The notes beneath the pieces were generated by a model. The model did not search any database. It saw only the letters and a list, made by a program, of their open reading frames with translations, and had not been told where the DNA came from. Made by a program: the position numbers and the translations under genes. From Chlorogloea sp. CCALA 695 (lineage in GTDB: Bacteria > Cyanobacteriota > Cyanobacteriia > Cyanobacteriales > Chroococcidiopsidaceae), in contig NZ_PVWN01000006.1 of assembly GCF_003003885.1 (NCBI RefSeq), forward strand, positions 1-64,000: 64,000 nt of DNA, in the 5' to 3' direction. Positions 36,058 through 45,519 of this stretch are shown here, in pieces; within the stretch, counting starts at the first letter, position 1, and each line of letters begins with the position of its first letter.

Positions 36058-37041
36058 CTAAACGCGCAAAGCTACCATCTTTTGGACGGCTTCAACAATT
36101 TGCTCTGGCTGCACGATTGTTAAGCGCTCTAACTTTCCATTATAAGGGGTAGGAATATCTTGAGAAGATAACCGCAATACAGGCGCGTCTAATTCGTCAA
36201 ATAAGCGATCATTGATGGAAGCGGTCAATTCTGCACCAATTCCGCCAGTCCTCATACATTCCTCAACAATGATGACGCGGTGAGTTTTCCGAATTGAAGC
36301 GCCAATAGTCTCAAAGTCTAGAGGTTTTAAAGAAATTAGGTCAATTACTTCTGGATCGTAACCATCTTTTTCTAAAGGCTTCACGGCTTGCATGACGTGG
36401 TGACGCATCCGCGAATAGGTAAGAATTGTCACGTCTTTACCTTTACGGACTACTTCGGCTTTATCTAAGGGAAGTAAATATTCTTCGTCAGGGAGATTTT
36501 CTTTTAAGTTGTAAAGCAAGACGTGTTCAAAAAACAGCACGGGGTTATTGTCCCGAATGGCCGATTTTAGTAGTCCTTTGGCATTGTAGGGAGTGGAACA
36601 AGCAACAATCTTGATTCCTGGAACAGCTTGGAAATAGGCTTCTAATCGCTGGGAATGTTCCGCACCTAATTGTCTACCTACACCCCCAGGGCCGCGAATT
36701 ACCATCGGAATTGTAAAATTACCTCCAGAGGTATAGCGCAACATCCCAGCGTTATTAGATATTTGGTTAAAGGCTAAGAGCAAAAACCCCATGTTCATAC
36801 CCTCAATTATCGGTCTTAAGCCTGTCATAGCTGCGCCGACTGCCATACCTGTAAAGCTATTCTCAGCAATAGGCGTATCCAATACGCGCATATCGCCGTA
36901 CTTTCCATGTAAGTCTTTGGTAACTTTGTAAGAACCGCCGTAATGACCTACATCTTCACCTAGCACAAGTACCGTAGAATCCCGCGCCATTTCTTCATCT
37001 ATAGCTTGATTGAGGGCGTTAAAAAATAATGTTTCTGCCAT
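36058..37041 (-). CDS. pdhB: pyruvate dehydrogenase E1 component, beta subunit
   Basis: This 327-residue subunit of the heterotetrameric E1 enzyme joins pyruvate decarboxylation to acetyl-CoA supply for lipids and other needs. The start [21 protein letters not shown] and motifs [52 protein letters not shown] and [13 protein letters not shown] are typical. It precedes secD by 75 bases to the chosen secD start, so the genes may be cotranscribed. pdhA is not in the window. Confidence 0.95.
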   Translation of the reverse strand: MAETLFFNALNQAIDEEMARDSTVLVLGEDVGHYGGSYKVTKDLHGKYGDMRVLDTPIAENSFTGMAVGAAMTGLRPIIEGMNMGFLLLAFNQISNNAGMLRYTSGGNFTIPMVIRGPGGVGRQLGAEHSQRLEAYFQAVPGIKIVACSTPYNAKGLLKSAIRDNNPVLFFEHVLLYNLKENLPDEEYLLPLDKAEVVRKGKDVTILTYSRMRHHVMQAVKPLEKDGYDPEVIDLISLKPLDFETIGASIRKTHRVIIVEECMRTGGIGAELTASINDRLFDELDAPVLRLSSQDIPTPYNGKLERLTIVQPEQIVEAVQKMVALRV

Positions 37042-37101
37042 TAGATCGATAGTTATTTTGTTTGTTAGTCTAAAATCTTAGCGTTTTGAGACTGATAATA
37101 A

Positions 37102-37135
37102 TGCGATCGCCCTTACCGAAAAAAGCGCGATCGCA
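37102..37135 (-). terminator. HIP1-armed hairpin after hemB
   Basis: TGCGATCGC and GCGATCGCA are perfect 9-bp arms with a 16-nt loop that holds an A-run (T-run on the minus strand). It lies 5 bases past the hemB stop and looks like a terminator made from HIP1 sequence. Confidence 0.55.
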
Positions 37136-37140
37136 CTTTA

Positions 37141-38121
37141 TTATCCCAGCCAACGCGCCGCATCTTTGGCATGATAAGTCAAAATCATATCTGCGCCAGC
37201 ACGTTTAAACCCCGTCAAAGTCTCCATAACAACTCGCTCCTCGTCAATCCAACCATTCAGCGCCGCCGCTTTTACCATCGCATATTCACCAGAAACGTTG
37301 TAGGCAGCTACAGGTAAGTTACTTGCTTCTTTCACGCGCCAAATAATATCCATGTAAGCCAAAGCTGGCTTCACCATTAACATATCTGCGCCTTCAGCTA
37401 TGTCTAAACCAATCTCTTTTAAGGCTTCGCGGGCGTTTCCGGCATCCATTTGGTATGTTCTGCGATCGCCAAATTGGGGCGAAGAATCCGCCGCATCTCG
37501 AAAGGGCCCATAATAAGCTGAGGCATACTTAGCCGCGTAGGACATAATTGGCGTATCTTGATAACCCGCCGCATCTAAAGCGCTGCGAATTGCTTGTACA
37601 AATCCGTCCATCATCCCAGAAGGCGCGATAATATCTGCACCCGCTTTCGCTTGAGAAACCGCAGTTTTCCCTAGTAATTCTAAAGTCGGATCGTTTAAAA
37701 CCTTTCCCGTTAAGTCGCCAACTTGCAAGTAACCACAATGTCCGTGAGTAGTATACTCACATAAGCAAGTATCAGCAATGACAATCAAATCGGGGACTGC
37801 GGCTTTAACGGCTGTAGCAGCTTTTTGGACTATCCCGCAATCATGCCAAGCGCCCGTTGCATCGGTGTCTTTATCTTCGGGAATGCCAAACAGAATAATT
37901 CCCGGAATGCCCAAATCGTAAGTTTCTTTAGCTTCTTCAACAATCTTATCTACCGATAGTTGGTAGACTCCGGGCATTGATTTAACTTCTTTAGCAATTC
38001 CTTCGCCAGGCACGGCAAACAAAGGATAAATTAAATCGTTAGTAGTTAAAACAGTTTCTCGCACCATGCGGCGCAATTGGGGATGAGTTCTTAAACGGCG
38101 AGGGCGATGATTTGGGAACAT
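37141..38121 (-). CDS. hemB: delta-aminolevulinic acid dehydratase (porphobilinogen synthase)
   Basis: This 326-residue enzyme joins two 5-aminolevulinate molecules into porphobilinogen for haem, chlorophyll and bilin synthesis. The active-site Lys regions are SPSGMMDGF with its neighbouring Lys, and [15 protein letters not shown]. The metal region [16 protein letters not shown] keeps all three cysteines, the zinc-binding form rather than the Asp-rich Mg form. Confidence 0.96.
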   Translation of the reverse strand: MFPNHRPRRLRTHPQLRRMVRETVLTTNDLIYPLFAVPGEGIAKEVKSMPGVYQLSVDKIVEEAKETYDLGIPGIILFGIPEDKDTDATGAWHDCGIVQKAATAVKAAVPDLIVIADTCLCEYTTHGHCGYLQVGDLTGKVLNDPTLELLGKTAVSQAKAGADIIAPSGMMDGFVQAIRSALDAAGYQDTPIMSYAAKYASAYYGPFRDAADSSPQFGDRRTYQMDAGNAREALKEIGLDIAEGADMLMVKPALAYMDIIWRVKEASNLPVAAYNVSGEYAMVKAAALNGWIDEERVVMETLTGFKRAGADMILTYHAKDAARWLG

Positions 38122-38275
38122 AGCTTTTAATCAAAAAGTAGTCAATGCCACGACAATATCTATGCTTATTTTTGCAGTATATTACGCCCGAATGCTTGGT
38201 TTCTAGTTGAGCAGCCCAAGAAGTTTACAATTGATCAGGCGATCGCACTTTATACTAATTTCTTTTGATAAAACT

Positions 38276-39694
38276 ATGGCAAGCATTGATTTGTATGATT
38301 CGCAACCGAGTTTGACTACGCCCAAGTTAAATCTCTTAACTATGTTTCGGCTAGGCTTGTTTCAGATGGGACTAGGAATTATGGCTGTCCTGACTCTCGG
38401 CGTACTCAATCGAGTAATGATCGATGAATTGAAAGTGCCTGCTCTGGTGGCGGCGGGAACGATCGCTATGCACCAATTTATTGCCCCCACAAGGGTATTG
38501 TTTGGGCAAATGTCCGATTCTAAACCTTTATACGGCTATCATCGTACGGGCTATGTGTGGACGGGATCTGTACTATTTGCGATCTCATCTTTCTTAGCAG
38601 TACAAGTAATTTGGCAACTTGGTTCAAGTTTGCGATCGGGCTGGACAATGCAAACCTATGGTTTAGTAGGATTACTAGGGCTAGTTTTTGCTCTCTATGG
38701 TTTAGCTATTAGTGCGAGTTCTACCCCGTTTGCGGCGCTGTTAGTCGATGTTTCTGAGGAAGATAATCGCTCTAAGCTCGTTGGAATTGTTTGGTCGATG
38801 TTGATGGTAGGTATTATTGTCGGCGCAATTATCAGCAGCAGCTTATTGAAACAAATTGCAATAGACGCGCCGTTGGAATTATTGCAATCTTCTATAAATC
38901 GGTTATTTTTAATTGTTCCCGTCCTAGTTGTGGGATTAGCTTTTATCGCTACGGTAGGTGTAGAAAAAAAGTATTCTCAGTATGGGTTGCGATCGCGCTT
39001 TGTAAACCGAGAAGATAGTATTAGTCTAGGCAAAGCGTTAAGAGTTTTAACAGCTAACCGCCAAACAGGGATATTTTTTACTTTTCTGCTGGTAATGACA
39101 ATCAGCTTATTTATGCAAGAAGCTGTATTAGAACCCTACGGCGGCGAGGTTTTTGGCATGACGATAGCTCAAACTACAAAATTAAACGCTTTTTGGGGTA
39201 CAGGTACGCTCATAGGAATGAGTACGACGGGTTTTTTAATTGTGCCGCGTCTGGGCAAACAAAAAACTGCTCAAATTGGTTGTATTGCTGTAGCTGCAAC
39301 TTTTGGATTGATAATTTCCGCAGGTTTAACCGCTAATCCCCAAATGCTTCAAGGCGCACTATTAATATTTGGTTTGGCTTCCGGCGTAACTACAACGGGA
39401 GCTATTAGTTTAATGTTGGATTTAACGGCGGCGGAAACTGCGGGTACTTTTATCGGTGCTTGGGGTTTGTCGCAAGCAATGGCGCGTGGAATTGCAACGG
39501 TTACGGGTGGTGCGGTGCTGCAATTAGGTAAATCAATGTTTACTGCGCCAGTGTTATCTTATGGTTTGGTATTTGGGTTGCAATCGGTGGGAATGCTTCT
39601 TGCTGTAATGTGTTTGCGGCGCGTTAATGTGGCAGAATTTCAAACGAAGACAAGAAGCGCGATCGCATCGGTTTTAAAAGGTGAATTAGATTGA
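38276..39694 (+). CDS. BCD-family MFS transporter (PucC-like)
   Basis: This 472-residue protein has about 12 membrane helices. FRLGLFQMGLGIMAVLTLGVLNRVMIDEL and the RPTRVLFGQMSDS-like APTRVLFGQMSDSKPL loop are hallmarks of the BCD/PucC family. The family is linked to (bacterio)chlorophyll delivery and light-harvesting assembly, so a pigment-related role is likely but not shown. The ATG at 38276 avoids a non-conserved 23-residue lead. The stop overlaps the next gene's start. Confidence 0.85.
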   Translation: MASIDLYDSQPSLTTPKLNLLTMFRLGLFQMGLGIMAVLTLGVLNRVMIDELKVPALVAAGTIAMHQFIAPTRVLFGQMSDSKPLYGYHRTGYVWTGSVLFAISSFLAVQVIWQLGSSLRSGWTMQTYGLVGLLGLVFALYGLAISASSTPFAALLVDVSEEDNRSKLVGIVWSMLMVGIIVGAIISSSLLKQIAIDAPLELLQSSINRLFLIVPVLVVGLAFIATVGVEKKYSQYGLRSRFVNREDSISLGKALRVLTANRQTGIFFTFLLVMTISLFMQEAVLEPYGGEVFGMTIAQTTKLNAFWGTGTLIGMSTTGFLIVPRLGKQKTAQIGCIAVAATFGLIISAGLTANPQMLQGALLIFGLASGVTTTGAISLMLDLTAAETAGTFIGAWGLSQAMARGIATVTGGAVLQLGKSMFTAPVLSYGLVFGLQSVGMLLAVMCLRRVNVAEFQTKTRSAIASVLKGELD

Positions 39695-40509
39695 ATACTG
39701 ATTTTTGGCAGCAAGTTCTCGATTTTGCCCAAGTTACCGCTCGTCGAGTAGGAGAGCAATTACTTAAAGATTTCGGTCAAGTGTCCGCCGATGAAAAAGC
39801 TGATGGTAGCTTAGTTACACGCTCAGATAAATGGGCGGATTTAGAAATTCAAAATGCGATCGCATCTCATTTTCCAGATCATGGCATTCTCACAGAAGAA
39901 GGCTCGCACACCTTCCCCGATACCGAATGGTGTTGGATTATCGATCCTGTTGATGGTACTACCAATTTTGCTAGAGGTATTCCAATTTGGGGCATTTCTC
40001 TAGGTTTGCTATATAAAGGTACTCCCGTTTTCGGTTACGTTTACTTTCCGCCAATTAATCAAGCTTTTCATGGCTATTGGTGCGACGATTTGGAACTATC
40101 TCCACCACCTAAAGGCGCTTTTTGCAATGACTTACCAATTCACTCTAGCTCCGAACAACTAACGGGCAATCACTTTTTTAGTATCTGTACTCGCACTTTG
40201 CAAAGCTTCCCGATCAAAGGCTTTCCTGCCAAAATTCGGATGCTTGGCGTTGCAAGTTACAATTTACTTACGGTTGCTAATGCTTCAGCTTTAGGCGCTG
40301 TAGAGTCTACGCCCAAAATTTGGGATATTGCGGCGGTCTGGGTGATTGCTCAAGCTGCGGGTTGCACGTGGATGTCGCTAAATCCTCAGCCTATGTTTCC
40401 CTTAACGCCTAACAAAGATTACGGTAGTTTCTCTTTTCCTACTCTCCTCGTTAGCCGCCCCGATTTATTACCTATTTTTCAACCTTTCGTAAACTTAATA
40501 AAACTTTAA
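39691..40509 (+). CDS. inositol monophosphatase family protein
   Basis: This 272-residue phosphatase has the metal sites LTEEGSH (Glu) and WIIDPVDGTTNFARG (DPxDGT motif) and the final WDIAAVWVIAQAAG motif. Family members act on inositol or histidinol phosphates, or sugar bisphosphates; the substrate is unknown. The TTG start overlaps the previous stop (TTGA) and follows AAGGTG, so it is translationally coupled to the transporter. Confidence 0.9.
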   Translation: MNTDFWQQVLDFAQVTARRVGEQLLKDFGQVSADEKADGSLVTRSDKWADLEIQNAIASHFPDHGILTEEGSHTFPDTEWCWIIDPVDGTTNFARGIPIWGISLGLLYKGTPVFGYVYFPPINQAFHGYWCDDLELSPPPKGAFCNDLPIHSSSEQLTGNHFFSICTRTLQSFPIKGFPAKIRMLGVASYNLLTVANASALGAVESTPKIWDIAAVWVIAQAAGCTWMSLNPQPMFPLTPNKDYGSFSFPTLLVSRPDLLPIFQPFVNLIKL

Positions 40510-40537
40510 CAAAAAAATCGCTTTTTTCGCGCTTTTC

Positions 40538-40566
40538 TTGACTTTTCTCTTGCTTTATTTTAAAAT
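40538..40566 (+). promoter_or_regulatory. orphan sigma70-like promoter between convergent genes
   Basis: TTGACT, a 17-bp spacer and TAAAAT match the consensus closely, but no gene follows on this strand. A transcript would run against the 3' end of the ChaN gene. AT-rich sequence makes chance likely. Confidence 0.3.
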
Positions 40567-40698
40567 AATCTTATAATCGGAATCTTGGTATAATTAATAT
40601 CGCTGCACAGATTTCTAGTATGAAGATATTTTAACAAAAAGTCAAGCTTTTAGCAAGCGCTTTGAACCTTTCTTTACAACGCGCTCTCTACCAAAAAC

Positions 40699-41661
40699 TT
40701 AGTTACTTTCTTGCCAAAAAATGAAATCGGCAATTGGTGCATTTCGCTCAGTTTTTTCATCTAAATCGGTACTCAATAACACTGAGCGTTGATTAAGGCG
40801 TTTTACTCGTCGCGCTACACGGCTAGGAATACCGTAGTTATAAACAATATGCCCTTGTCCAACTAAAACTACAACTTGGTAGCCTGGATTGGCTTGGATA
40901 AACTCAGCAATTCCCTCCGCCATAGTTTCATCCCACAATACTTGAGCTTGAAAAAACTTTTCAAAACCGGAACTATTACCTTTAGCCTCGGCTTGATGTT
41001 GCTGGAAAATACCTAGCATTAGCTGGCGATATTCTGCATTATCTGTATGGATTTCTGCAAGGGGAGGAATAAATTTACTTTGCGCTGGAGTGAGTCTCTC
41101 TAAACCATTTTTGGCAACTAAGCGCGTAATTTCTGTAGGAGTGTTTAAAGCTAAAATCGGTAGCTTTTTGGCTTTAGCAAATTGGACAATCGGAGCGTAA
41201 TACTCCCAAGGATAACCCCAGCGCTGTTTATATTCGGTTTTGTCTAATAACTCTTGCTCGTCAATTTTCCCGGCTAAATAATCGTTCACAACCCCTTGAT
41301 AAGGACGTTGGAACATTTCGAGCGAGATCGCAAGCTTACTATTTTTCTTGTATAGTTGCTGAACAATCTCTAATTGCAGGCGATGATCTTCCGCATTATC
41401 GTGAGTTTCGCCTAAATAAACAACCTTGGCTAGTGCTAGTTGGTGCAATAGTTGCGATCGCCCAATGATCCGCTTTTTGGAGTCTATACACGCTTTAAAA
41501 TTACTAGTATAAGCCGCAGTATTTATAGAAGTAACTTGTGGCGGTAAAACTATTTGAGGGCGACAACTATCTACTTGTTGCGTGTAAGCAGGTACAGCCA
41601 CTAACCAAACAACTACTAACGAAATAGCAAACAGAAATCGGCGCTTAGTAAACAGTTTCAT
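40699..41661 (-). CDS. ChaN family lipoprotein-like protein (haem/iron-related)
   Basis: This 320-residue protein has a signal peptide (LFAISLVVVWLVAVPAYTQQ) and the ChaN domain: KVVYLGETHDNAEDHRLQLEIV, ISLEMFQRPYQG, WGYPWEYYAPIVQFAK and VLVGQGHIVYNYGIPSR. ChaN of Campylobacter binds haem. No lipobox Cys is seen at the cleavage site, so it may be periplasmic. The ATG at 41661 overlaps the cupin gene's end by 17 bases, in the operon downstream of chlG. Confidence 0.85.
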   Translation of the reverse strand: MKLFTKRRFLFAISLVVVWLVAVPAYTQQVDSCRPQIVLPPQVTSINTAAYTSNFKACIDSKKRIIGRSQLLHQLALAKVVYLGETHDNAEDHRLQLEIVQQLYKKNSKLAISLEMFQRPYQGVVNDYLAGKIDEQELLDKTEYKQRWGYPWEYYAPIVQFAKAKKLPILALNTPTEITRLVAKNGLERLTPAQSKFIPPLAEIHTDNAEYRQLMLGIFQQHQAEAKGNSSGFEKFFQAQVLWDETMAEGIAEFIQANPGYQVVVLVGQGHIVYNYGIPSRVARRVKRLNQRSVLLSTDLDEKTERNAPIADFIFWQESN

Positions 41662-42004
41662 CTTCCTTGCGCCAAGCTGGATCGACAATACAGATAAATA
41701 CCAGCGCCTCGTCGCCACAATTATAAATAAATTGCTTTGCATTGGGGGGAATATACACCGCATCCCCAGGTACAAGGATTTGGATTTCTGAATCGATGTG
41801 CATTTCCCCTTCACCACTAAGGATGTAGTAAACTTCCGAAGTAGTCAGGGAATGAGGCTGAGAAGTTTTGCCTACAGGTAAGGTTGCATGAGCCAAACTA
41901 TAACCCAATGCGATCGCCTGTTTACCGGGGTGTAGCAATTCCCGCAACAAGGTATTATCCCCAGCCACAAATTCATCACAATCAAGCAGTTTTTGAATCA
42001 GCAT
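41645..42004 (-). CDS. small cupin-fold protein
   Basis: This 119-residue single-domain cupin has motif 1 SEVYYILSGEGEMHIDSE and motif 2 VPGDAVYIPPNAKQFIYNCGDE. The usual metal ligands are only partly kept: no His-x-His is visible in motif 1. It could bind a small ligand rather than a metal. It sits between the Cys-rich protein (14 bases) and ChaN on the same strand. Confidence 0.82.
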   Translation of the reverse strand: MLIQKLLDCDEFVAGDNTLLRELLHPGKQAIALGYSLAHATLPVGKTSQPHSLTTSEVYYILSGEGEMHIDSEIQILVPGDAVYIPPNAKQFIYNCGDEALVFICIVDPAWRKEDETVY

Positions 42005-42018
42005 TTGACAATTACACT

Positions 42019-42312
42019 TTAGTAAAACATCGAATTAGTTTTTGGCTGATAATCCCTACAAGAAATCGCATCTTCGGTATTAGCGATTGAAGGCTGCACA
42101 GTGCATTTTAGGCGATAGTCATTAGTAAAAAACTGACAACCGGAGCAAGGAATCTGATGCATTTTCTGCGTAGCAGTTGCGCCATCTTGGATGGCATTCC
42201 ACAAACTCCAACAGAACAGAAAAGTTAAAGACCAAGCAGACAAAAAACAAATCGGCATAAGCATTGGCTGGACGAAATGAATTAAAACTTGCAGTAGTCG
42301 AAACACAATCAT
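42019..42312 (-). CDS. small Cys-rich membrane-associated hypothetical protein
   Basis: This 97-residue protein has two hydrophobic segments at the N-terminus (MIVFRLLQVLIHFVQPMLMPICF and the following LTFLFCWSLW). Its tail has four cysteines (IPCSGCQFF, RLKCTV, AISCRDYQ) that could bind a metal or cluster. I do not know its function. Its place in the chlG cluster suggests a link to thylakoid biogenesis. Confidence 0.7.
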   Translation of the reverse strand: MIVFRLLQVLIHFVQPMLMPICFLSAWSLTFLFCWSLWNAIQDGATATQKMHQIPCSGCQFFTNDYRLKCTVQPSIANTEDAISCRDYQPKTNSMFY

Positions 42313-42379
42313 TTTAGGCAGGCTAACAACTTATTATTAGCCATGTTAATGTATTTCATCAGTTTAGTTAATATCTGCC

Positions 42380-43447
42380 TTAAATTCCTGCATGACCTAA
42401 CGCGATTCCAGTAAGCAACATTCCCAAAACTAAGAATGGTTGAGCGCTGGCTTGATACTTAACATCGTTGTTAAGAGGATCGGGGAGGAAATAAAGCTTT
42501 TGAAAAACGATCTGCGGCACAATTAGCAGTAAAACGATCGCACCATAAACATTTTCATGCAAACTTAACAAATAAGCGCCAATTCCGGCTTGAAATAAGT
42601 CAATCATGACTACGCAAATCCAAGCTGCGGTGTTGACTCCAAACATAACAGGAAGAGACTGTAAACCAAATTGGCGATCGCCTTCTACACTTTTGAAGTC
42701 ATTAACTACTGCAATTCCTAACCCCGCCATACTGTAAATGAGCGTCAAAACTACAATTGTCCAGTTGAGATCGCCAAATAAAGCATGACCCGTACACCAA
42801 GGTAAAGCAATATAACTCGCCCCCAAAGCATAACCGCTCAACCACCCGTTGCGCTTGAGTTGGAAGGGTGGAGCGCCATAGATATAAGCTAAAAATGAGC
42901 CGCCTAACGCCAAAGCCGTAATTGTGGGAAATTGATGATCTGCCCATTTATCAAGGGTAAAAGCGATCGCAATTCCCGATAACAATAATGTCAAAATCTG
43001 AGTAACTACTTGCGGTGTCGTGATTGCACCCGATGGAATCGGGCGATAGGGTTCGTTTACTGCGTCAATTTCGCGGTCAGAATAATCGTTAACAGTTTGG
43101 GTATAACCAGCTAGTAGTGGGCCAGCAAGCAACATACAAGTAGCTACTTTTAGCACGTTTTCTAGCGACCAAGTGAAATTACCCGAAGACGCTGTACCGC
43201 ATAGAACGCCCCAAATTAAAGGAATCCAGGTAATCGGCTTTGTTAGCTGTAAACGAATCTTCCAAATAGAGGTTTCACCGCTAGAAGCTCCTTTCATCCC
43301 CAGCATTTGCCGAGTTTTGGCAGAGCGATCACTTACTAAAGGCGCATCGGTACTTGGTTGGACATCTAATGGTGCTTTAGTTTCAGGTTCGAGAAATTCT
43401 AATTGCTCTGATTTAGTTTCAGGAGACGATTGAGTTTGTTCAGACAT
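42380..43447 (-). CDS. chlG: chlorophyll synthase
   Basis: This 355-residue UbiA-fold prenyltransferase attaches the phytyl or geranylgeranyl chain to chlorophyllide. The signature NDYSDREIDAVNEPYRPIPS carries the Mg/diphosphate-binding acids, and a second acid motif AVVNDFKSVEGDRQFGLQSL follows. The protein has about eight membrane helices. An acidic, Thr/Ser-rich N-terminal tail of about 70 residues is non-membrane. Confidence 0.96.
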   Translation of the reverse strand: MSEQTQSSPETKSEQLEFLEPETKAPLDVQPSTDAPLVSDRSAKTRQMLGMKGASSGETSIWKIRLQLTKPITWIPLIWGVLCGTASSGNFTWSLENVLKVATCMLLAGPLLAGYTQTVNDYSDREIDAVNEPYRPIPSGAITTPQVVTQILTLLLSGIAIAFTLDKWADHQFPTITALALGGSFLAYIYGAPPFQLKRNGWLSGYALGASYIALPWCTGHALFGDLNWTIVVLTLIYSMAGLGIAVVNDFKSVEGDRQFGLQSLPVMFGVNTAAWICVVMIDLFQAGIGAYLLSLHENVYGAIVLLLIVPQIVFQKLYFLPDPLNNDVKYQASAQPFLVLGMLLTGIALGHAGI

Positions 43448-43567
43448 GATTTTTTAAGTAAATTTATAGCCTGCACTTGTTGGTACAGGCGATCGCCTAA
43501 TTTAATATTAGTAGCGCAACTATTAGTCTGGGGCAGAAACTTAGTCTTTACCCCTACATTGCTCTAA

Positions 43568-44659
43568 TTAAAACGAAATTATCAAGTAACCCTGCTGAAA
43601 CTTCGCCCCGCTTACTGTTCTCCCACTCAATCCCGGTGGTAGTAATATATTACGCCGTTGGTCGCCAGCTTCGATTGTTACTTCTGGTCCCGATTGGGTA
43701 AGTTTTACCTGTTTTTTATCAAATCCCGGCAAAAATAGCTTTACTTGACGATTTACGACATCAAACTCAATGGGTTTGGGAACGTCTACTGTTTGCATAA
43801 AATCTGGCAAGGCATCTATTAACGGTTGCCAACTACTTAAAGGAGTAGTTGGAATAGTGCTAATAGTTAAAGGATCAAATTCCTCGGTTGTAGGTGTATC
43901 AGCAGTTTGATTAAATATTACACCCCCAACGTTTAACCCAACTTGTTGAGCGCTACCCCATAAATAAGTAGCCGTTGCGATCGCTATTGGATTATCTGTC
44001 GTCACTAAATAAGCAATCAAGCGTTTGGGGTCAGCTAAAGCAGCTTTACCTTGTTCTAAAATATTTGTAGCTTGGCTAGTAGGCGCGGCGAAATTATCAC
44101 CCGTCCAACTGACATTAAGCACCGTCGCAATTAAAGGTTGTAGAAAAGGCGAAACTGTTTTAACTAAATCCGATTCAGTAATCAACTTACCAAAGCGACG
44201 ACTGTACCAGCTAAGACTTTCCGGCATTCCCAACATTCGCAAGGTTGTAGTATCGCCACTGCCATCGTAAATGATCGCATCGTATTTTCCACTAGCGTCA
44301 AACTCTCGCAGGGCGTTGAGTTCTAAAGCTTTATCCATTCCTGGCAATACTACCAATTCTTGCCCGTAAACGTCTTTAATAACTGGTGTCCGCAAGTATT
44401 GCGCTTCTAGCTTTTTCACTTCGTCCCAATTGCGTTCTAACAGCACTGAGGCTTTGAATTGCACCGCATCGAGGTTAGGAGCGATTTGTTGTACTTCGTG
44501 TGTTACCGAGGTTTCTATCAGCAAATCCAGAGCAAAACCTGTATCTTGTACCGCCAAAAGTACGCGCTTGCCTTGGCTTGCTAATTTCTTCGCCGCAGCG
44601 ATCGCTATTGTAGTGCGACCACTGCCGCCTTTACCCAAAAAGGTTAATATCAGTGACAT
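43568..44659 (-). CDS. Get3/ArsA-like ATPase with C-terminal HSP20-like domain
   Basis: This 363-residue protein begins MSLILTFLGKGGSGRTT, a deviant Walker A of the Get3/ArsA/MinD kind. It keeps the signature Lys (residue 10) but has Arg15 where the P-loop Lys is expected. YDAIIYDGSGDTTTLRML is the switch region. The C-terminus (RQVKLFLPGFDKKQVKLTQSGPEVTIEAGDQRR) has an alpha-crystallin-like fold pattern, seen in plant and cyanobacterial Get3 relatives. The CxxC zinc motif of true Get3 is absent. It lies between petP and chlG on the same strand. Confidence 0.85.
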   Translation of the reverse strand: MSLILTFLGKGGSGRTTIAIAAAKKLASQGKRVLLAVQDTGFALDLLIETSVTHEVQQIAPNLDAVQFKASVLLERNWDEVKKLEAQYLRTPVIKDVYGQELVVLPGMDKALELNALREFDASGKYDAIIYDGSGDTTTLRMLGMPESLSWYSRRFGKLITESDLVKTVSPFLQPLIATVLNVSWTGDNFAAPTSQATNILEQGKAALADPKRLIAYLVTTDNPIAIATATYLWGSAQQVGLNVGGVIFNQTADTPTTEEFDPLTISTIPTTPLSSWQPLIDALPDFMQTVDVPKPIEFDVVNRQVKLFLPGFDKKQVKLTQSGPEVTIEAGDQRRNILLPPGLSGRTVSGAKFQQGYLIISF

Positions 44660-44754
44660 TGTAGTTTTTAAATGGTTAAGTCTATTTAAAAGGGTAATTC
44701 TTCAACGGATAGTTAGGGCTACCTACCAAGAGATATCCCCAACGATCGCAATTT

Positions 44755-44946
44755 TTAAACCGCTTTGAGTTCGTCTTCAAAAAACCAGGTAGCAAATTCG
44801 TCTTCAAACTGAACGACTACACCTAGATTCATCCCATCTAGAACTTTAAAGCCTTTAACTGTCCCCACTGCCCCTAATCGTTTAACAACTGTCGCTGGTA
44901 CGCGATCTCTTAAACGGCAAACTTTTACTTGTTGTCCTATTTCCAT
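44755..44946 (-). CDS. petP: cytochrome b6f subunit PetP (DUF2862)
   Basis: This 63-residue SH3-like protein matches PetP, a small cyanobacterial b6f subunit: MEIGQQVKVCRLRDRVPATV, then LGAVGTVKGFKVLDG and VVQFEDEFATWFFEDELKAV. PetP stabilises the b6f complex and affects linear electron flow. It is the upstream-most gene of the chlG cluster, 95 bases before the Get3-like gene. Confidence 0.9.
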   Translation of the reverse strand: MEIGQQVKVCRLRDRVPATVVKRLGAVGTVKGFKVLDGMNLGVVVQFEDEFATWFFEDELKAV

Positions 44947-45146
44947 GCCAACTTAAAATAATGTAATAAACCAAGACTCAGTTTAGCGGAATCTGTCACC
45001 AAGCAGGAGTATAGGTTTAATCTAAATCTGGCAAAAATGGCGATGGGTGTACGTTTTTTTAAGAGACTGCATAGGTAGTTGAAAAGCAGCGAATGAAAAG
45101 AGTTTTACAAAAAGCCCGTTGGCTACCTATAATCAAACCCTGGTAA

Positions 45147-45413
45147 ACTAAGTTTAATCTGTTAAGAACCCTGGTAAGACGCGACTTAGAAGCACGATAC
45201 AAAGGTTCAGTTTTAGGTAACTTGTGGCCTTTACTCAACCAACTTTCCTAGTTATTAATTTATACCTATGTGTTTGCGATCGCGCAAGCAGGTAAAGCTA
45301 AGTTTAAAAGGAGTACCAGCAAATAACATCACTTTTGGCTTATGTTGTTTGCGGGATTGCTACCCTGAATTGCCTTTATAGGTGGCTTAACTCAAGCTAT
45401 TACCTCATTACCA
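45147..45413 (+). pseudogene. ABC-2 polysaccharide-export permease remnant (wzm-like)
   Basis: The frame from 45147 reads LVRRDLEARYKGSVLGNLW then PLLNQLS, then a TAG at 45249 in place of Gln, then LLIYTYVFAI in the same frame. After a frameshift GVPANNITFGL appears, and after another LFAGLLP, a stop for Trp, and IAFIGGLTQAITS. These match the conserved N-terminal half of O-antigen/teichoic-acid ABC permeases. Two nonsense changes and at least two frameshifts show it is dead. The rest of the 44947-45519 gap holds nothing recognised. A living homologue starts at 47681. Confidence 0.85.
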
Positions 45414-45519
45414 GGACAACAGGCAATTTCCCCTGATATACCCAAATCCGAAAAGTAATGTATTTGAGACAGAAGATATTTAATAGTAAAACCAACGGCA
45501 CCAACTTGCAGAATCTTCA

